Below, in pieces: positions 43,655 to 52,502 of a DNA stretch of 64,000 nt. Position 1 is the stretch's first letter. Every line of letters starts with the position of its first letter. This DNA comes from Streptomyces sp. SLBN-31 (GTDB taxonomy: Bacteria > Actinomycetota > Actinomycetes > Streptomycetales > Streptomycetaceae), in NCBI RefSeq assembly GCF_006715395.1, contig NZ_VFNC01000001.1, positions 1,364,001 through 1,428,000 on the forward strand, read 5' to 3'. The translations under genes and the position numbers were made by a program. The notes beneath the pieces were generated by a model. That model did no database searches. It was given only the letters and a program-made list of their open reading frames with translations, and was not told the origin of the DNA.

Positions 43655-44212
43655 CTACTCCGTAGGCGGCTCGCCTACCACCCACCACTCGTCCACGTCC
43701 GCTTCATCCAGCTGACGTAGGAGATCGTCGACCATGCGACCGAGCTCTGCCTCGTCGGAGTCGTCGGCGATGGTCGCCCTCTGATGCTGAGTCGCATACC
43801 AGTACTCCCTGACGATCGGGTTCTGGAGCAGACCGCGGACAAAACCGAAGAACTCCTCGCGACTGATGTTGCCCACGCGGTACGCGAAGAGTTGGTTCGT
43901 GTAGAGGGCGTTGGCGAAGAGATACTGCGCCCGCCTTGTCGGCGACGACGGAACCTCGAAGATGTCAAGAACCTCTGCCAGTTCAGGGTTGTCGATTGCC
44001 TTGCTCAGCAGCTCCCAATGCAGCCTCTGCTGGCTGGCAAGATTGGCCTCGCGCTGTGCGTACGGGGTCTGTTCCAGGCGCTCCAGCCGGGTCTTCAGCT
44101 GCTCATGAACCTGGCGCTGGGAGGCGCGGGTGGCCAGCGCGCCGAAGGCTACCCCCAGGCCGGCCGCAGCCGCATAACGGAGTCCCCGTGTCCCGAAATT
44201 CTGTGTGGCCAT
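43655..44212 (-). CDS. DUF6082-like membrane-anchored protein
   Basis: Function unknown. 185 aa: short N-terminus with one hydrophobic segment (LRYAAAAGLGVAFGALATRA, about 10-29), a coiled-coil-prone stretch (RQVHEQLKTRLERLEQTPYA), then a helical domain (LHWELLSKAIDNPELAEVLD, AQYLFANALYTNQLFAYRVG, FVRGLLQNPIVREYWYATQH). This matches the streptomycete DUF6082 group as I remember it. Codon use is less GC3-biased than neighbours. ATG 44212 with GGGGG upstream. It belongs to the same low-GC islet as the preceding small gene. Confidence 0.75.
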   Translation of the reverse strand: MATQNFGTRGLRYAAAAGLGVAFGALATRASQRQVHEQLKTRLERLEQTPYAQREANLASQQRLHWELLSKAIDNPELAEVLDIFEVPSSPTRRAQYLFANALYTNQLFAYRVGNISREEFFGFVRGLLQNPIVREYWYATQHQRATIADDSDEAELGRMVDDLLRQLDEADVDEWWVVGEPPTE

Positions 44213-44535
44213 GTCAACTACCCCCGAATCGGGCGGCCGTTCCGCCGGTCGTCGGGGTGCGGGTCGACTGATGGGGACCGGCGAGCGGTGGGCGGCGCTT
44301 GCCGTCTCCCAGGGTGCCGAGCGGCTCTGATCGGCGGGGAGGCGGAGAGGAGGCGCACGGAGGGAAGCGAGGGTCGCACACTCCGGCGCCTTGCCAGACG
44401 TCTGCCCCGCCAAAGCTGCTAACAATCGTTCACTTCGCGGTGATTATTCCGGCTCGTATCCTGGTCCGGCAGTCACAGCTCGTACGTGCGTCGGCATCAC
44501 GCTCCGGCGCACAGCAGCGCGAAAGAGGTCGCACG
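44213..44535. other. Divergent promoter region before the CobW gene
   Basis: No gene supported. An AT-richer stretch at 44419-44465 ending in TATCCT (44457-44462) may be the promoter of the CobW-family gene; GAAAGAGG at 44520 is its ribosome site. No Zur-box-like sequence was recognised. Confidence 0.4.
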
Positions 44536-45612
44536 TTGAGTCAGCCGAGTTCTGGCATCCGGCAGATCCCGGTCGTCGTACTCGCCGGATTCCTGGGTTC
44601 CGGCAAGACCACCCTCCTCAACCACCTCCTGCACCGCAGCGGCGGCAGCCGTATCGGCGCCATCGTCAACGACTTCGGCGCCATCGAGATCGACGCGATG
44701 GCCGTCGCCGGCGCGCTCGGCGATTCCACCCTCTCCCTCGGCAACGGATGCCTGTGCTGCGCCGTCGACGTCGGCGAACTCGACGGCTATCTCGCGAAAC
44801 TCGCCGCCCCCTCCACCGGCATCGACGTCATCGTCATCGAGGCCAGCGGGCTCGCCGAGCCACAGGAACTCGTGCGCATGGTGCTCGCCAGCGAGCATCC
44901 GGGGATCGTCTACGGCGGCCTCGTCGAGATCGTCGACGCCGCCGAGTTCGACGACACCCGCGCCAGGCACCCCGAGATCGACCGGCATCTCGCACTCGCC
45001 GACCTCGTCGTCGTCAACAAGCTCGACCGTGCCGCGGACGGTGACAGGGTCCTCGGGCTCGTGCGCTCCCTCGTCGACCGCGCCGCCGTCGTACCCGCCT
45101 CCTACGGCCGTGTCGACCCCGAGTTCCTCTTCGACTGCAGGCCCAGCGAGGAGCGCGTCGGGCAGCTCTCCTTCGACGACCTGCACGACGACGAGCACCA
45201 CGACCACGACCACGACGGCGCCGGGCACCTGCACGCCGCCTACGACAGCCTCGCCTTCAGTTCCGAAGTGCCCATGGACCCCCGGCGGTTGATGCGGTTC
45301 CTCGACAGCAGGCCCGAGGGGCTGTACCGCATCAAGGGCTACGTCGACTTCGGCGCGCACGACGTCCGCAACCGGTACGCCGTACACGCCGTCGGACGCT
45401 TCCTGCGCTTCTACCCGGAGGCCTGGCCGGACCGGGACCTCCGCCTCACCCAGCTCGTCCTCATCGGCTCGGGCATCGACGCGGCCGCCCTCGGCAAGGA
45501 GCTGAAGGCGTGCGAGAGCGACGCCCCGCACACCGTCGACGAGCACGGCATGTGGGGCGTCCTGCGCTACGTACAGGATCCCGAGCAGGAGTTCGTGGAG
45601 CCGCCGGTCTAG
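44536..45612 (+). CDS. CobW/COG0523-family GTP-binding metallochaperone-like protein
   Basis: 358 aa G3E GTPase, probably handling Zn, Co or Ni insertion. Walker A LAGFLGSGKTTLL (about 17-29), switch region with the metal-site GNGCLCCAV (CxCC, about 71-79), Walker B IDVIVIEASGLAEP, and NKLD (about 160-163) for guanine recognition. A His/Asp-rich loop (DDEHHDHDHDGAGHLHA, about 219-235) suits metal binding. TTG 44536 is selected because AGAGG stands about 8 bases upstream. Its stop overlaps the parC stop on the other strand. Confidence 0.9.
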   Translation: MSQPSSGIRQIPVVVLAGFLGSGKTTLLNHLLHRSGGSRIGAIVNDFGAIEIDAMAVAGALGDSTLSLGNGCLCCAVDVGELDGYLAKLAAPSTGIDVIVIEASGLAEPQELVRMVLASEHPGIVYGGLVEIVDAAEFDDTRARHPEIDRHLALADLVVVNKLDRAADGDRVLGLVRSLVDRAAVVPASYGRVDPEFLFDCRPSEERVGQLSFDDLHDDEHHDHDHDGAGHLHAAYDSLAFSSEVPMDPRRLMRFLDSRPEGLYRIKGYVDFGAHDVRNRYAVHAVGRFLRFYPEAWPDRDLRLTQLVLIGSGIDAAALGKELKACESDAPHTVDEHGMWGVLRYVQDPEQEFVEPPV

Positions 45613-48062
45613 ACGGGGCCCGCCACCACCGCCACCGTCTTCGGCAGGGACACGCCCGAACCGTCGCGGCGCGGGTCGATGTCCGGGAGGTCGGCCGGGG
45701 TGCCGTTCTTCTGGGCCGCCTTGGCCGGGACGGCGCCCGCCCAGGCCAGGGACAGGCAGTCCTCGCCCTTCAGGAACCGCTGGCAGCGCACACCGCCGGT
45801 GGCGCGGCCCTTGCGCGGGTACTGGTCGAACGGGGTCAGCTTGGCCGTCGTCTGGACCGAGTCGTCGAGGGTGCCGCGCGAGCCCGCGACCGTGAAGACC
45901 ATGGCGTCCGCCGCCGGGTCCACGGCCGTGAAGGAGATGACCTTCGCGCCCTCGGCCAGCTTGATGCCCGCCATGCCGCCCGCCGGACGGCCCTGCGGGC
46001 GGACCTGGGAGGCCTGGTAGCGCAGCAGCTGGGCGTCGTCCGTGATGAAGACCAGGTCCTCCTCGCCGGTGCGCAGCTCCACCGCGCCCACGATCCGGTC
46101 GCCGTCCTTGAGCGTGATGACCTCCAACTCCTCCTTGTTGGTCGGGTAGTCGGGCACCACACGCTTGACCACGCCCTGCTCGGTGCCGAGCGCGAGGCCG
46201 GGGGAGGACTCGTCGAGCGTGGTCAGGCAGACCACCGTCTCGTCGCCCTCCAGGGACACGAACTCGGTCAGGGGAGCACCGCCGGAGAGGTTCGGCGCCG
46301 ACGCCGTCTCCGGCAGCTGCGGCAGGTCGACGACGTTGATCCGCAGCAGCCGGCCGGCCGAGGTGACCGCGCCGATCTCGCCGCGCGCCGTGGCCGGCAC
46401 CGCGGAGACGATCACGTCGTGCTTCACCCGCCTGCCCTCGGCGTCCGCCGGGAACGGCTCGCCGTTCGCCGTACGGGCCAGCAGGCCCGTCGAGGAGAGC
46501 AGCACCCGGCAGGGGTCGTCCGCGACCTGCAGCGGTACGGCCGCCGGGGCGCCCGACGACTCCAGCAGGACCGTGCGCCGCTCGGTGCCGAACTTCTTGG
46601 CCACCGCGGCCAGTTCGGAGGAGACCAGCTTGCGCAGCTCGCTGTCCGACTCCAGGATCCGGGTCAGCTCCGCGATCTCCGCGTTGAGCCGCTCCTTCTC
46701 CGCCTCCAGCTCGATGCGGTCGTACTTGGTCAGGCGGCGCAGCGGGGTGTCGAGGATGTACTGGGTCTGGGTCTCCGACAGCGAGAAACGCCCCATCAGG
46801 CGTTCCTTGGCCTGCGCGCTGTTCTCGCTGGAGCGGATCAGCCGGATGACCTCGTCGATGTCGACCAGGGCGGTGAGCAGGCCCTCCACCAGGTGCAGGC
46901 GGTCGCGGCGCTTGGTGCGGCGGAACTCGCTGCGGCGGCGCACGACCTCGAAGCGGTGGTCGAGGTAGACCTCGAGGAGTTCCTTAAGGCCGAGCGTGAG
47001 CGGCTGCCCGTCCACCAGGGCGACGTTGTTGATGCCGAAGGACTCCTCCATCGGCGTCAGCTTGTACAGCTGCTCCAGGACGGCCTCCGGGACGAAGCCG
47101 TTCTTGATCTCGATGACCAGGCGCAGGCCGTGCTCGCGGTCGGTGAGGTCCTTGACGTCGGCGATGCCCTGGATCTTCTTCGAGCCGACGAGATCCTTGA
47201 TCTTGGCGATGACCTTCTCGGGGCCGACCGTGAAGGGCAGTTCGGTGACGACCAGGCCCTTGCGGCGGGCGGTGACCGTGTCGATTTCGACCGTGGCGCG
47301 GATCTTGAAGGTGCCGCGGCCGGTCTCGTACGCGTCCCGGATGCCGGCGAGGCCGACGATCCGGCCGCCGGTGGGCAGGTCGGGCCCCGGCACGTGCCTC
47401 ATCAGGGTCTCCAGATCCGCGTTCGGGTAGCGGATCAGGTGGCGGGCGGCGGCGATGACCTCGGAGAGGTTGTGCGGCGGCATGTTCGTCGCCATGCCGA
47501 CCGCGATGCCCGACGAGCCGTTGACCAGCAGGTTAGGGAAGGCGGCCGGCAGGGCGACCGGCTCCTGCTCCTGGCCGTCGTAGTTGGGCGCGAAGTCGAC
47601 GGTGTCCTCGTCGATCGACTCGGTCATCAGGCTCGTCGCGGCGGCCTGGCGGCACTCCGTGTACCGCATGGCGGCCGGCGGGTCGTCGTTGCCCAGCGAG
47701 CCGAAGTTGCCGTGGCCGTCGACCAGGGGCACGCGCATGGAGAACGGCTGCGCCATGCGCACCAGGGCGTCGTAGATCGACGCGTCGCCGTGCGGGTGCA
47801 ACTTACCCATGACCTCGCCGACCACGCGCGCGCACTTCACATAGCCGCGGTCGGGGCGCAGGCCCATCTCGTTCATCTGGTAGACGATGCGGCGGTGCAC
47901 CGGCTTCAGGCCGTCACGGGCGTCGGGCAGGGCGCGGGAGTAGATGACCGAGTACGCGTACTCGAGGAAGGAGCCCTGCATCTCGTCGACGACGTCGATG
48001 TCGAGGATGCGCTCCTCGAACGAGTCGTCGGGCGGCGGGGTCTTCGTGCTGCGGCGGGCCAT
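45609..48062 (-). CDS. parC: Topoisomerase IV subunit A (type IIA, GyrA-like)
   Basis: DNA-cleaving subunit partnering ParE. 817 aa. N-terminal winged-helix domain with [20 protein letters not shown] (about 39-58) and [18 protein letters not shown]; catalytic Tyr in AMRYTECR (about 127-134). The coiled-coil arm contains [20 protein letters not shown]. The C-terminal half shows repeated beta-pinwheel blades ([20 protein letters not shown]). Start ATG 48062 with GAGGAG 10 bases upstream. A leader of about 90 bases starts from a DNA-damage-type promoter. The gene ends tail-to-tail with CobW, the two stop codons sharing CTAG. Confidence 0.95.
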   Translation of the reverse strand: MARRSTKTPPPDDSFEERILDIDVVDEMQGSFLEYAYSVIYSRALPDARDGLKPVHRRIVYQMNEMGLRPDRGYVKCARVVGEVMGKLHPHGDASIYDALVRMAQPFSMRVPLVDGHGNFGSLGNDDPPAAMRYTECRQAAATSLMTESIDEDTVDFAPNYDGQEQEPVALPAAFPNLLVNGSSGIAVGMATNMPPHNLSEVIAAARHLIRYPNADLETLMRHVPGPDLPTGGRIVGLAGIRDAYETGRGTFKIRATVEIDTVTARRKGLVVTELPFTVGPEKVIAKIKDLVGSKKIQGIADVKDLTDREHGLRLVIEIKNGFVPEAVLEQLYKLTPMEESFGINNVALVDGQPLTLGLKELLEVYLDHRFEVVRRRSEFRRTKRRDRLHLVEGLLTALVDIDEVIRLIRSSENSAQAKERLMGRFSLSETQTQYILDTPLRRLTKYDRIELEAEKERLNAEIAELTRILESDSELRKLVSSELAAVAKKFGTERRTVLLESSGAPAAVPLQVADDPCRVLLSSTGLLARTANGEPFPADAEGRRVKHDVIVSAVPATARGEIGAVTSAGRLLRINVVDLPQLPETASAPNLSGGAPLTEFVSLEGDETVVCLTTLDESSPGLALGTEQGVVKRVVPDYPTNKEELEVITLKDGDRIVGAVELRTGEEDLVFITDDAQLLRYQASQVRPQGRPAGGMAGIKLAEGAKVISFTAVDPAADAMVFTVAGSRGTLDDSVQTTAKLTPFDQYPRKGRATGGVRCQRFLKGEDCLSLAWAGAVPAKAAQKNGTPADLPDIDPRRDGSGVSLPKTVAVVAGPV

Positions 48063-48381
48063 CGCTGCCGGCTCCTCTTTTCTGGTCGCTCGCCTACGGG
48101 TCGCTCACGGCCCCTTCGGCTCACGCTTGCTGAAGCATGAACGGGATCTGACGCGACCATTGTGGACCGCGGCACTGACAACCCGGGCCAGGACCCGGTG
48201 TGGGCGGTCCGGCCCGGCGGGCGGGGGTCGCCCTCGCCGCGGCTGCCCGCAGGCTACGCGATCCGCTGTGGGCGTACGTCGTCCGGGAACTTCGCCGCCG
48301 GTCCGCCCGCTTGCATACAGTGGCAGGACCGGCAGGAAAACAGCGGTTTCCAGCACCGCATCCGCGATCGAAGGGACGTAC
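48063..48381. other. Divergent promoter region parC / M16 peptidase
   Basis: No gene in 319 bp. The parC side has the motif at 48159-48181. The peptidase side has TACAGT (48316-48321) as a -10 candidate without clear -35. GAAGGGA at 48370 is the peptidase ribosome site. Confidence 0.5.
48159..48181 (-). promoter_or_regulatory. RecA-NDp/PafBC-type DNA-damage promoter of parC
   Basis: Minus strand TTGTCAGTG (48181-48173), exactly 8 bases, CACAAT (48164-48159). It matches TTGTCRGTG-N8-TANNNT except the first base of the -10. The eight bases upstream (GGCCCGGG) are also shared with the recQ site. Confidence 0.7.
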
Positions 48382-49776
48382 ATGCCCATGGGTCACACGG
48401 CCACAGACCAGGCAGGCACCGGGGGCCTGACAGCGACCGAGCACCGCCTGGCCAACGGCCTGCGCGTGGTGCTCTCCGAGGACCACCTGACCCCGGTCGC
48501 GGCGGTGTGCCTCTGGTACGACGTCGGCTCGCGCCACGAAGTCAAGGGCCGGACCGGCCTGGCTCACCTCTTCGAGCATCTGATGTTCCAGGGTTCGGGG
48601 CAGGTCAAGGGCAACGGCCACTTCGAGCTGGTGCAGGGCGCCGGCGGCTCGCTCAACGGCACCACCAGCTTCGAGCGGACCAACTACTTCGAGACCATGC
48701 CCGCCCACCAGCTGGAGCTCGCCCTCTGGCTGGAGGCCGACCGCATGGGCTCCCTGCTGGCCGCCCTGGACGACGAGTCCATGGAGAACCAGCGGGACGT
48801 CGTCAAGAACGAACGCCGGCAGCGCTACGACAACGTCCCGTACGGCACCGCCTTCGAGAAGCTGACCGCCCTCGCCTACCCGGAGGGCCACCCCTACCAC
48901 CACACGCCGATCGGTTCGATGGCCGACCTTGACGCGGCGACCCTGGAGGACGCGCGCGCGTTCTTCCGCACCTACTACGCGCCCAACAACGCCGTTCTGT
49001 CGGTCGTCGGCGACATCGACCCCGAGCAGACGCTCGCCTGGATCGAGAAGTACTTCGGCTCCATCCCCGGGCACGACGGCAAGCCCGCGCCCCGCGACGG
49101 CATGCTCCCCGACGTCATCGGCGAGCAGCTGCGGGAGGTCGTCGAGGAGGAGGTGCCGGCGCGCGCCCTGATGGCCGCCTACCGGCTGCCGCACGACGGC
49201 ACGCGCGAGTGCGACGCCGCCGACCTGGCGCTCACGGTCCTCGGCAGCGGCGAGTCCTCCCGCCTGTACAACCGGCTCGTGCGGCGCGACCGTACGGCCG
49301 TTGCGGCCGGCTTCGGACTGCTGCGCCTGGCCGGGGCGCCCTCGCTGGGCTGGCTGGACGTGAAGACCTCCGGCGACGTCGAGGTGCCGGTCATCGAGGC
49401 CGCCATCGACGAGGAGCTCGCCCGGTTCGCCGCCGAGGGCCCCACGAGCGAGGAGATGGAGCGCGCCCAGGCCCAGTTGGAGCGCGAGTGGCTGGACCGG
49501 CTCGGCACGGTCGCGGGCCGCGCCGACGAACTGTGCCGCTTCGCCGTCCTGTTCGGCGACCCGCAGCTCGCCCTGACCGCCGTCCAGCGCGTCCTGGAGA
49601 TCACCCCCCAGGAGGTCCAGGAGATCGCCAAGGCCCGCCTGCGGCCGGACAACCGGGCGGTGCTCGTCTACGAACCCGTCTCCGGACAGGTCGCCGAGGA
49701 CGTCGATCCCCCCGAAGACCCCGAGGCCGAGGCCACGGTCGAAGCCGGCGACAAGAACGAGGAGGCGGCCAAGTGA
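48382..49776 (+). CDS. M16 zinc metallopeptidase (active subunit)
   Basis: 464 aa processing-peptidase-like enzyme. The inverted zinc motif HLFEH (His62, Glu65, His66) is intact, with NERRQRYDNVPYG about 75 residues on supplying the third ligand Glu. RLANGLRVVLSEDH and NAVLSVVGDIDPEQ are typical. No signal peptide, so cytosolic unless exported otherwise. Start ATG 48382 with GAAGGGA at 6 bases. Its TGA overlaps the GTG of the next gene, whose product lacks the zinc site; the two presumably form the alpha-beta dimer. Substrate unknown. Confidence 0.93.
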   Translation: MPMGHTATDQAGTGGLTATEHRLANGLRVVLSEDHLTPVAAVCLWYDVGSRHEVKGRTGLAHLFEHLMFQGSGQVKGNGHFELVQGAGGSLNGTTSFERTNYFETMPAHQLELALWLEADRMGSLLAALDDESMENQRDVVKNERRQRYDNVPYGTAFEKLTALAYPEGHPYHHTPIGSMADLDAATLEDARAFFRTYYAPNNAVLSVVGDIDPEQTLAWIEKYFGSIPGHDGKPAPRDGMLPDVIGEQLREVVEEEVPARALMAAYRLPHDGTRECDAADLALTVLGSGESSRLYNRLVRRDRTAVAAGFGLLRLAGAPSLGWLDVKTSGDVEVPVIEAAIDEELARFAAEGPTSEEMERAQAQLEREWLDRLGTVAGRADELCRFAVLFGDPQLALTAVQRVLEITPQEVQEIAKARLRPDNRAVLVYEPVSGQVAEDVDPPEDPEAEATVEAGDKNEEAAK

Positions 49777-51161
49777 GCGAGCTCGCCACGATGGAGTTCC
49801 ACCCGCAGCCCCAGGCCGGCGAGGCCAGGCCCTGGGCGTTCCCCGCGCCCACGCGCGGGGCGCTCGACAACGGCCTGACCGTGCTGCGCTGCCACCGCCC
49901 CGGACAGCAGGTCGTCGCCGTCGAGGTGCTCCTGGACGCACCTCTGGAGGCCGAGCCGGCCGGCTTCGACGGCGTCGCCACGATCATGGCGCGTGCCTTC
50001 TCCGAGGGCACCGACAAGCACTCCGCCGAGGAGTTCGCCGCCGAGCTGGAGCGCTGCGGCGCCACCCTCGACGCGCACGCCGACCACCCCGGCGTCCGCC
50101 TCAGCCTCGAAGTGCCGGCCTCCCGTCTGGCCAAGGCGCTCGGCCTGCTCGCCGACGCCCTCAGGGCGCCCGCGTTCGCCGACGGCGAGGTGGAGCGGCT
50201 GGTCCGCAACCGCCTGGACGAGATCCCGCACGAGCTGGCCAACCCCTCCCGCCGGGCGGCGAAGGAGCTCTCGAAGGAGCTGTTCCCGGCGACCTCGCGC
50301 ATGTCCCGCCCGCGGCAGGGCACCGAGGAGACCGTCGAGAAGATCGACGCGGCCGCCGTACGCGCCTTCTACGACCGTCACGTCCGGCCCGCGACGGCCG
50401 CCGCGGTCGTCGTCGGCGACCTCACCGGCATCGACCTGGACGCCCTGCTCGGCGAGACCCTGGGCGCCTGGACGGGCTCCAGGGCCGAGCCCCGTCCCGT
50501 GCCGCCGGTGACCGCCGACGACACCGGGCGCGTGATCATCGTGGACCGTCCCGGGGCCGTCCAGACGCAGCTGCTCATCGGCCGCGTCGGCGCCGACCGC
50601 CACGACCGCGTGTGGCCGGCGCAGGTGCTCGGCACGTACTGCCTGGGCGGCACGCTCACCTCCCGCCTGGACCGCGTCCTGCGCGAGGAGAAGGGCTACA
50701 CCTACGGTGTGCGCGCGTTCGGGCAGGTCCTCAGGTCCGCCGCGGACGGCACGGGCGCGTCGATGCTCGCCATCAGCGGCTCCGTCGACACCCCGAACAC
50801 CGGCCCGGCGCTCGACGACCTCTGGAGGGTGCTGCGCACGCTCGCCGAGGGCGGCCTCACCGACGCCGAGGTCGACGTCGCCGTGCAGAACCTGGTGGGC
50901 GTGGCACCGCTGAAGTACGAGACCGCGGCGGCTGTCGCGAGCACCCTGGCCGACCAGGTCGAGCAGCACCTGCCCGACGACTACCAGGCGACGCTGTATC
51001 AGCAGCTGGCCGCGACCGGCACGGTGGAGGCCACCGCGGCGGTCGTGAACGCGTTCCCGGTGGACCGTCTGGTGACCGTCCTCGTCGGTGACGCGGCGCA
51101 GATCAAGGAGCCGGTGGAGGCGCTCGGCATCGGTGAAGTGACCGTGGTTTCCGCCGAGTAG
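49773..51161 (+). CDS. M16 peptidase-like partner without zinc site
   Basis: 462 aa. The same fold as the upstream protein (ALDNGLTVLRCHRPGQQVVA near 30-49; REEKGYTYGVRAFGQVL near 302-318), but where HxxEH should stand the sequence reads ATIMARAFSEGTDKHS, so no zinc ligands. This is the pattern of the non-catalytic subunit in M16B pairs, whose Arg-Tyr (KGYTYGVR) region completes the active site. Start GTG 49773 overlaps the previous stop and has GAGGAGG upstream. A strong terminator follows. Confidence 0.92.
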   Translation: MSELATMEFHPQPQAGEARPWAFPAPTRGALDNGLTVLRCHRPGQQVVAVEVLLDAPLEAEPAGFDGVATIMARAFSEGTDKHSAEEFAAELERCGATLDAHADHPGVRLSLEVPASRLAKALGLLADALRAPAFADGEVERLVRNRLDEIPHELANPSRRAAKELSKELFPATSRMSRPRQGTEETVEKIDAAAVRAFYDRHVRPATAAAVVVGDLTGIDLDALLGETLGAWTGSRAEPRPVPPVTADDTGRVIIVDRPGAVQTQLLIGRVGADRHDRVWPAQVLGTYCLGGTLTSRLDRVLREEKGYTYGVRAFGQVLRSAADGTGASMLAISGSVDTPNTGPALDDLWRVLRTLAEGGLTDAEVDVAVQNLVGVAPLKYETAAAVASTLADQVEQHLPDDYQATLYQQLAATGTVEATAAVVNAFPVDRLVTVLVGDAAQIKEPVEALGIGEVTVVSAE

Positions 51162-51175
51162 CGGCACGCGCGCGT

Positions 51176-51213
51176 GGAGGGCCCTGGTGACTGACCTGTC
51201 ACCAGGGCCCTCC
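51176..51213 (+). terminator. Terminator of the M16 operon
   Basis: 16-bp perfect stem GGAGGGCCCTGGTGAC (51176-51191) with 51198-51213 and 6-base loop, 14 bases after the stop. Confidence 0.9.
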
Positions 51214-51361
51214 TATGTCCGAATTGGCGCGGAATTGAAGGAGAGATGCCCGTCTGCCCTGTGGGATGCGCTACAAAAGCCGCGATCCGTTTGGGGATTG
51301 AAAGGCGGCCCGCTTAGCGTCATCCGGGCTGTTCGTCAGGCAGTGCGCCGCACCCGCGGCA

Positions 51362-51520
51362 CCGGACAGTCATCGCCGAATCCCCGTACGGCGCGAGCCA
51401 GGGGAGCCGGGGACCCACCGCAGTCCCTGGGGTGAATCGGACGCCCGCGCGAGTCGCGAGGGGGTCCGTAGGAGACCTTCCTGCTCCGAACCCGTCAGCT
51501 AACCCGGTAGGCGAGAGGGA
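51362..51520 (+). ncRNA. Cyclic di-AMP riboswitch (ydaO-yuaA type)
   Basis: Conserved blocks of the ydaO/yuaA class in order: GCCGAATCC (51375), GCCGGGGACCCACCG (51406), CTGGGGTGAATC (51427), GTAGGAGACCTTCCTGC (51468-51484), CCGAACCCGTCAGCTAACC (51486-51504) and GGTAGGC (51506-51512). It lies in the leader of an M23 peptidase gene, a known streptomycete target where c-di-AMP turns expression of cell-wall hydrolases down. GGAAGGAAAGG (51519-51529) follows as ribosome site. Confidence 0.9.
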
Positions 51521-51540
51521 AGGAAAGGACCAGCCTGTAC

Positions 51541-52314
51541 ATGGCGTTCATGTGCGCCACCGGGAAGCACCGTCGTCCCAGCCGGATCAAGCGTTCCACC
51601 GCCCAGGTCGCCGGAGTCGCGGCCCTCGCCACCACCGGTGTGATCGGTGCTCTCGCGGCCCCCGCGCTCGCCGCCGACAACTCCGTCGACGCCGTCGAGC
51701 AGACCGGCTTCACCCCCGTCATCATGATCGGCGACTCGATCGCCGAGAAGATCGACGCGCAGGCCGAGGCCCAGAAGCAGGCCGCCGAGGAGGCCGCTCG
51801 CAAGCAGGCCGCCGAGGAGGCCGCGCGCAAGAAGGCCGAGGCGCTCGCCAAGAAGGAGCGCGAGGCCAAGGAGCGCGCCGCCCGTGAGGCCGAGCGCAAG
51901 CGCCTGAACTCCTTCGTCGCGCCCATCTCCAACTCGTACGTCTCCACCGGCTACAAGGCCAGCAGCTCCCTGTGGTCCTCCGGCAGCCACACCGGCATCG
52001 ACTTCCACGCCGCGAGCGGCACGTCCGTCCACGCGGTCGGCTACGGCACGGTCGTCCAGACCGGCTGGGGCGGGGCGTACGGCAACCAGATCGTGATCAG
52101 GATGAACGACGGGACGTACACCCAGTACGGCCACCTGTCGTCCATCGGCGTCTCGGTCGGCCAGAAGGTCGTCACCGGCCAGCAGATCGGTCTCTCCGGT
52201 TCCACCGGCAACACCACCGGACCGCACCTGCACTTCGAGGCCCGTACGACCCCCGAGTACGGCTCGGACATCGACCCCGTCGCGTACCTGCGCTCGCACG
52301 GCGTGAACGTCTAG
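51541..52314 (+). CDS. Secreted M23 (LytM-type) peptidoglycan endopeptidase
   Basis: Cell-wall hydrolase, 257 aa. Basic N-terminus, hydrophobic stretch and Ala-rich cleavage region (GVIGALAAPALAADN, about 37-51). A long Glu/Ala/Lys coiled coil follows (residues about 70-120, KQAAEEAARKQAAEEAARKK), then the M23 domain: SGSHTGIDFHAASG (His and Asp zinc ligands, about 147-160), GWGGAYGNQIVI, and GPHLHFEAR (HxH, about 222-230). Its leader contains a c-di-AMP riboswitch, tying it to germination/growth control. ATG 51541. Ends in a classic terminator. Confidence 0.94.
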   Translation: MAFMCATGKHRRPSRIKRSTAQVAGVAALATTGVIGALAAPALAADNSVDAVEQTGFTPVIMIGDSIAEKIDAQAEAQKQAAEEAARKQAAEEAARKKAEALAKKEREAKERAAREAERKRLNSFVAPISNSYVSTGYKASSSLWSSGSHTGIDFHAASGTSVHAVGYGTVVQTGWGGAYGNQIVIRMNDGTYTQYGHLSSIGVSVGQKVVTGQQIGLSGSTGNTTGPHLHFEARTTPEYGSDIDPVAYLRSHGVNV

Positions 52315-52338
52315 CGACGCGTCACCGGACTCCGAGGA

Positions 52339-52363
52339 CCCCGGCTCTCCGAGCCGGGGTTTT
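52339..52363 (+). terminator. Intrinsic terminator of the M23 peptidase
   Basis: 9-bp stem CCCCGGCTC (52339-52347) with 52351-52359, TCC loop, followed by TTTTC. Confidence 0.92.
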
Positions 52364-52502
52364 CGTCGTTTCTGTCGCCCCCGTGTCCAAAAAATATCCA
52401 TGGATTCCGGCCCGCCGTCGGAAATTCCGGCTCATTGCAATAGAGTCGCTGGACACAACGTCAATCATCGACGTTTCACGGGGATTAAGACGGAGGTCGG
52501 TC

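Noticed and set aside
45510..48140. 876-codon plus-strand frame across parC
   Set aside because: Shadow frame; ParC motifs are on the minus strand.
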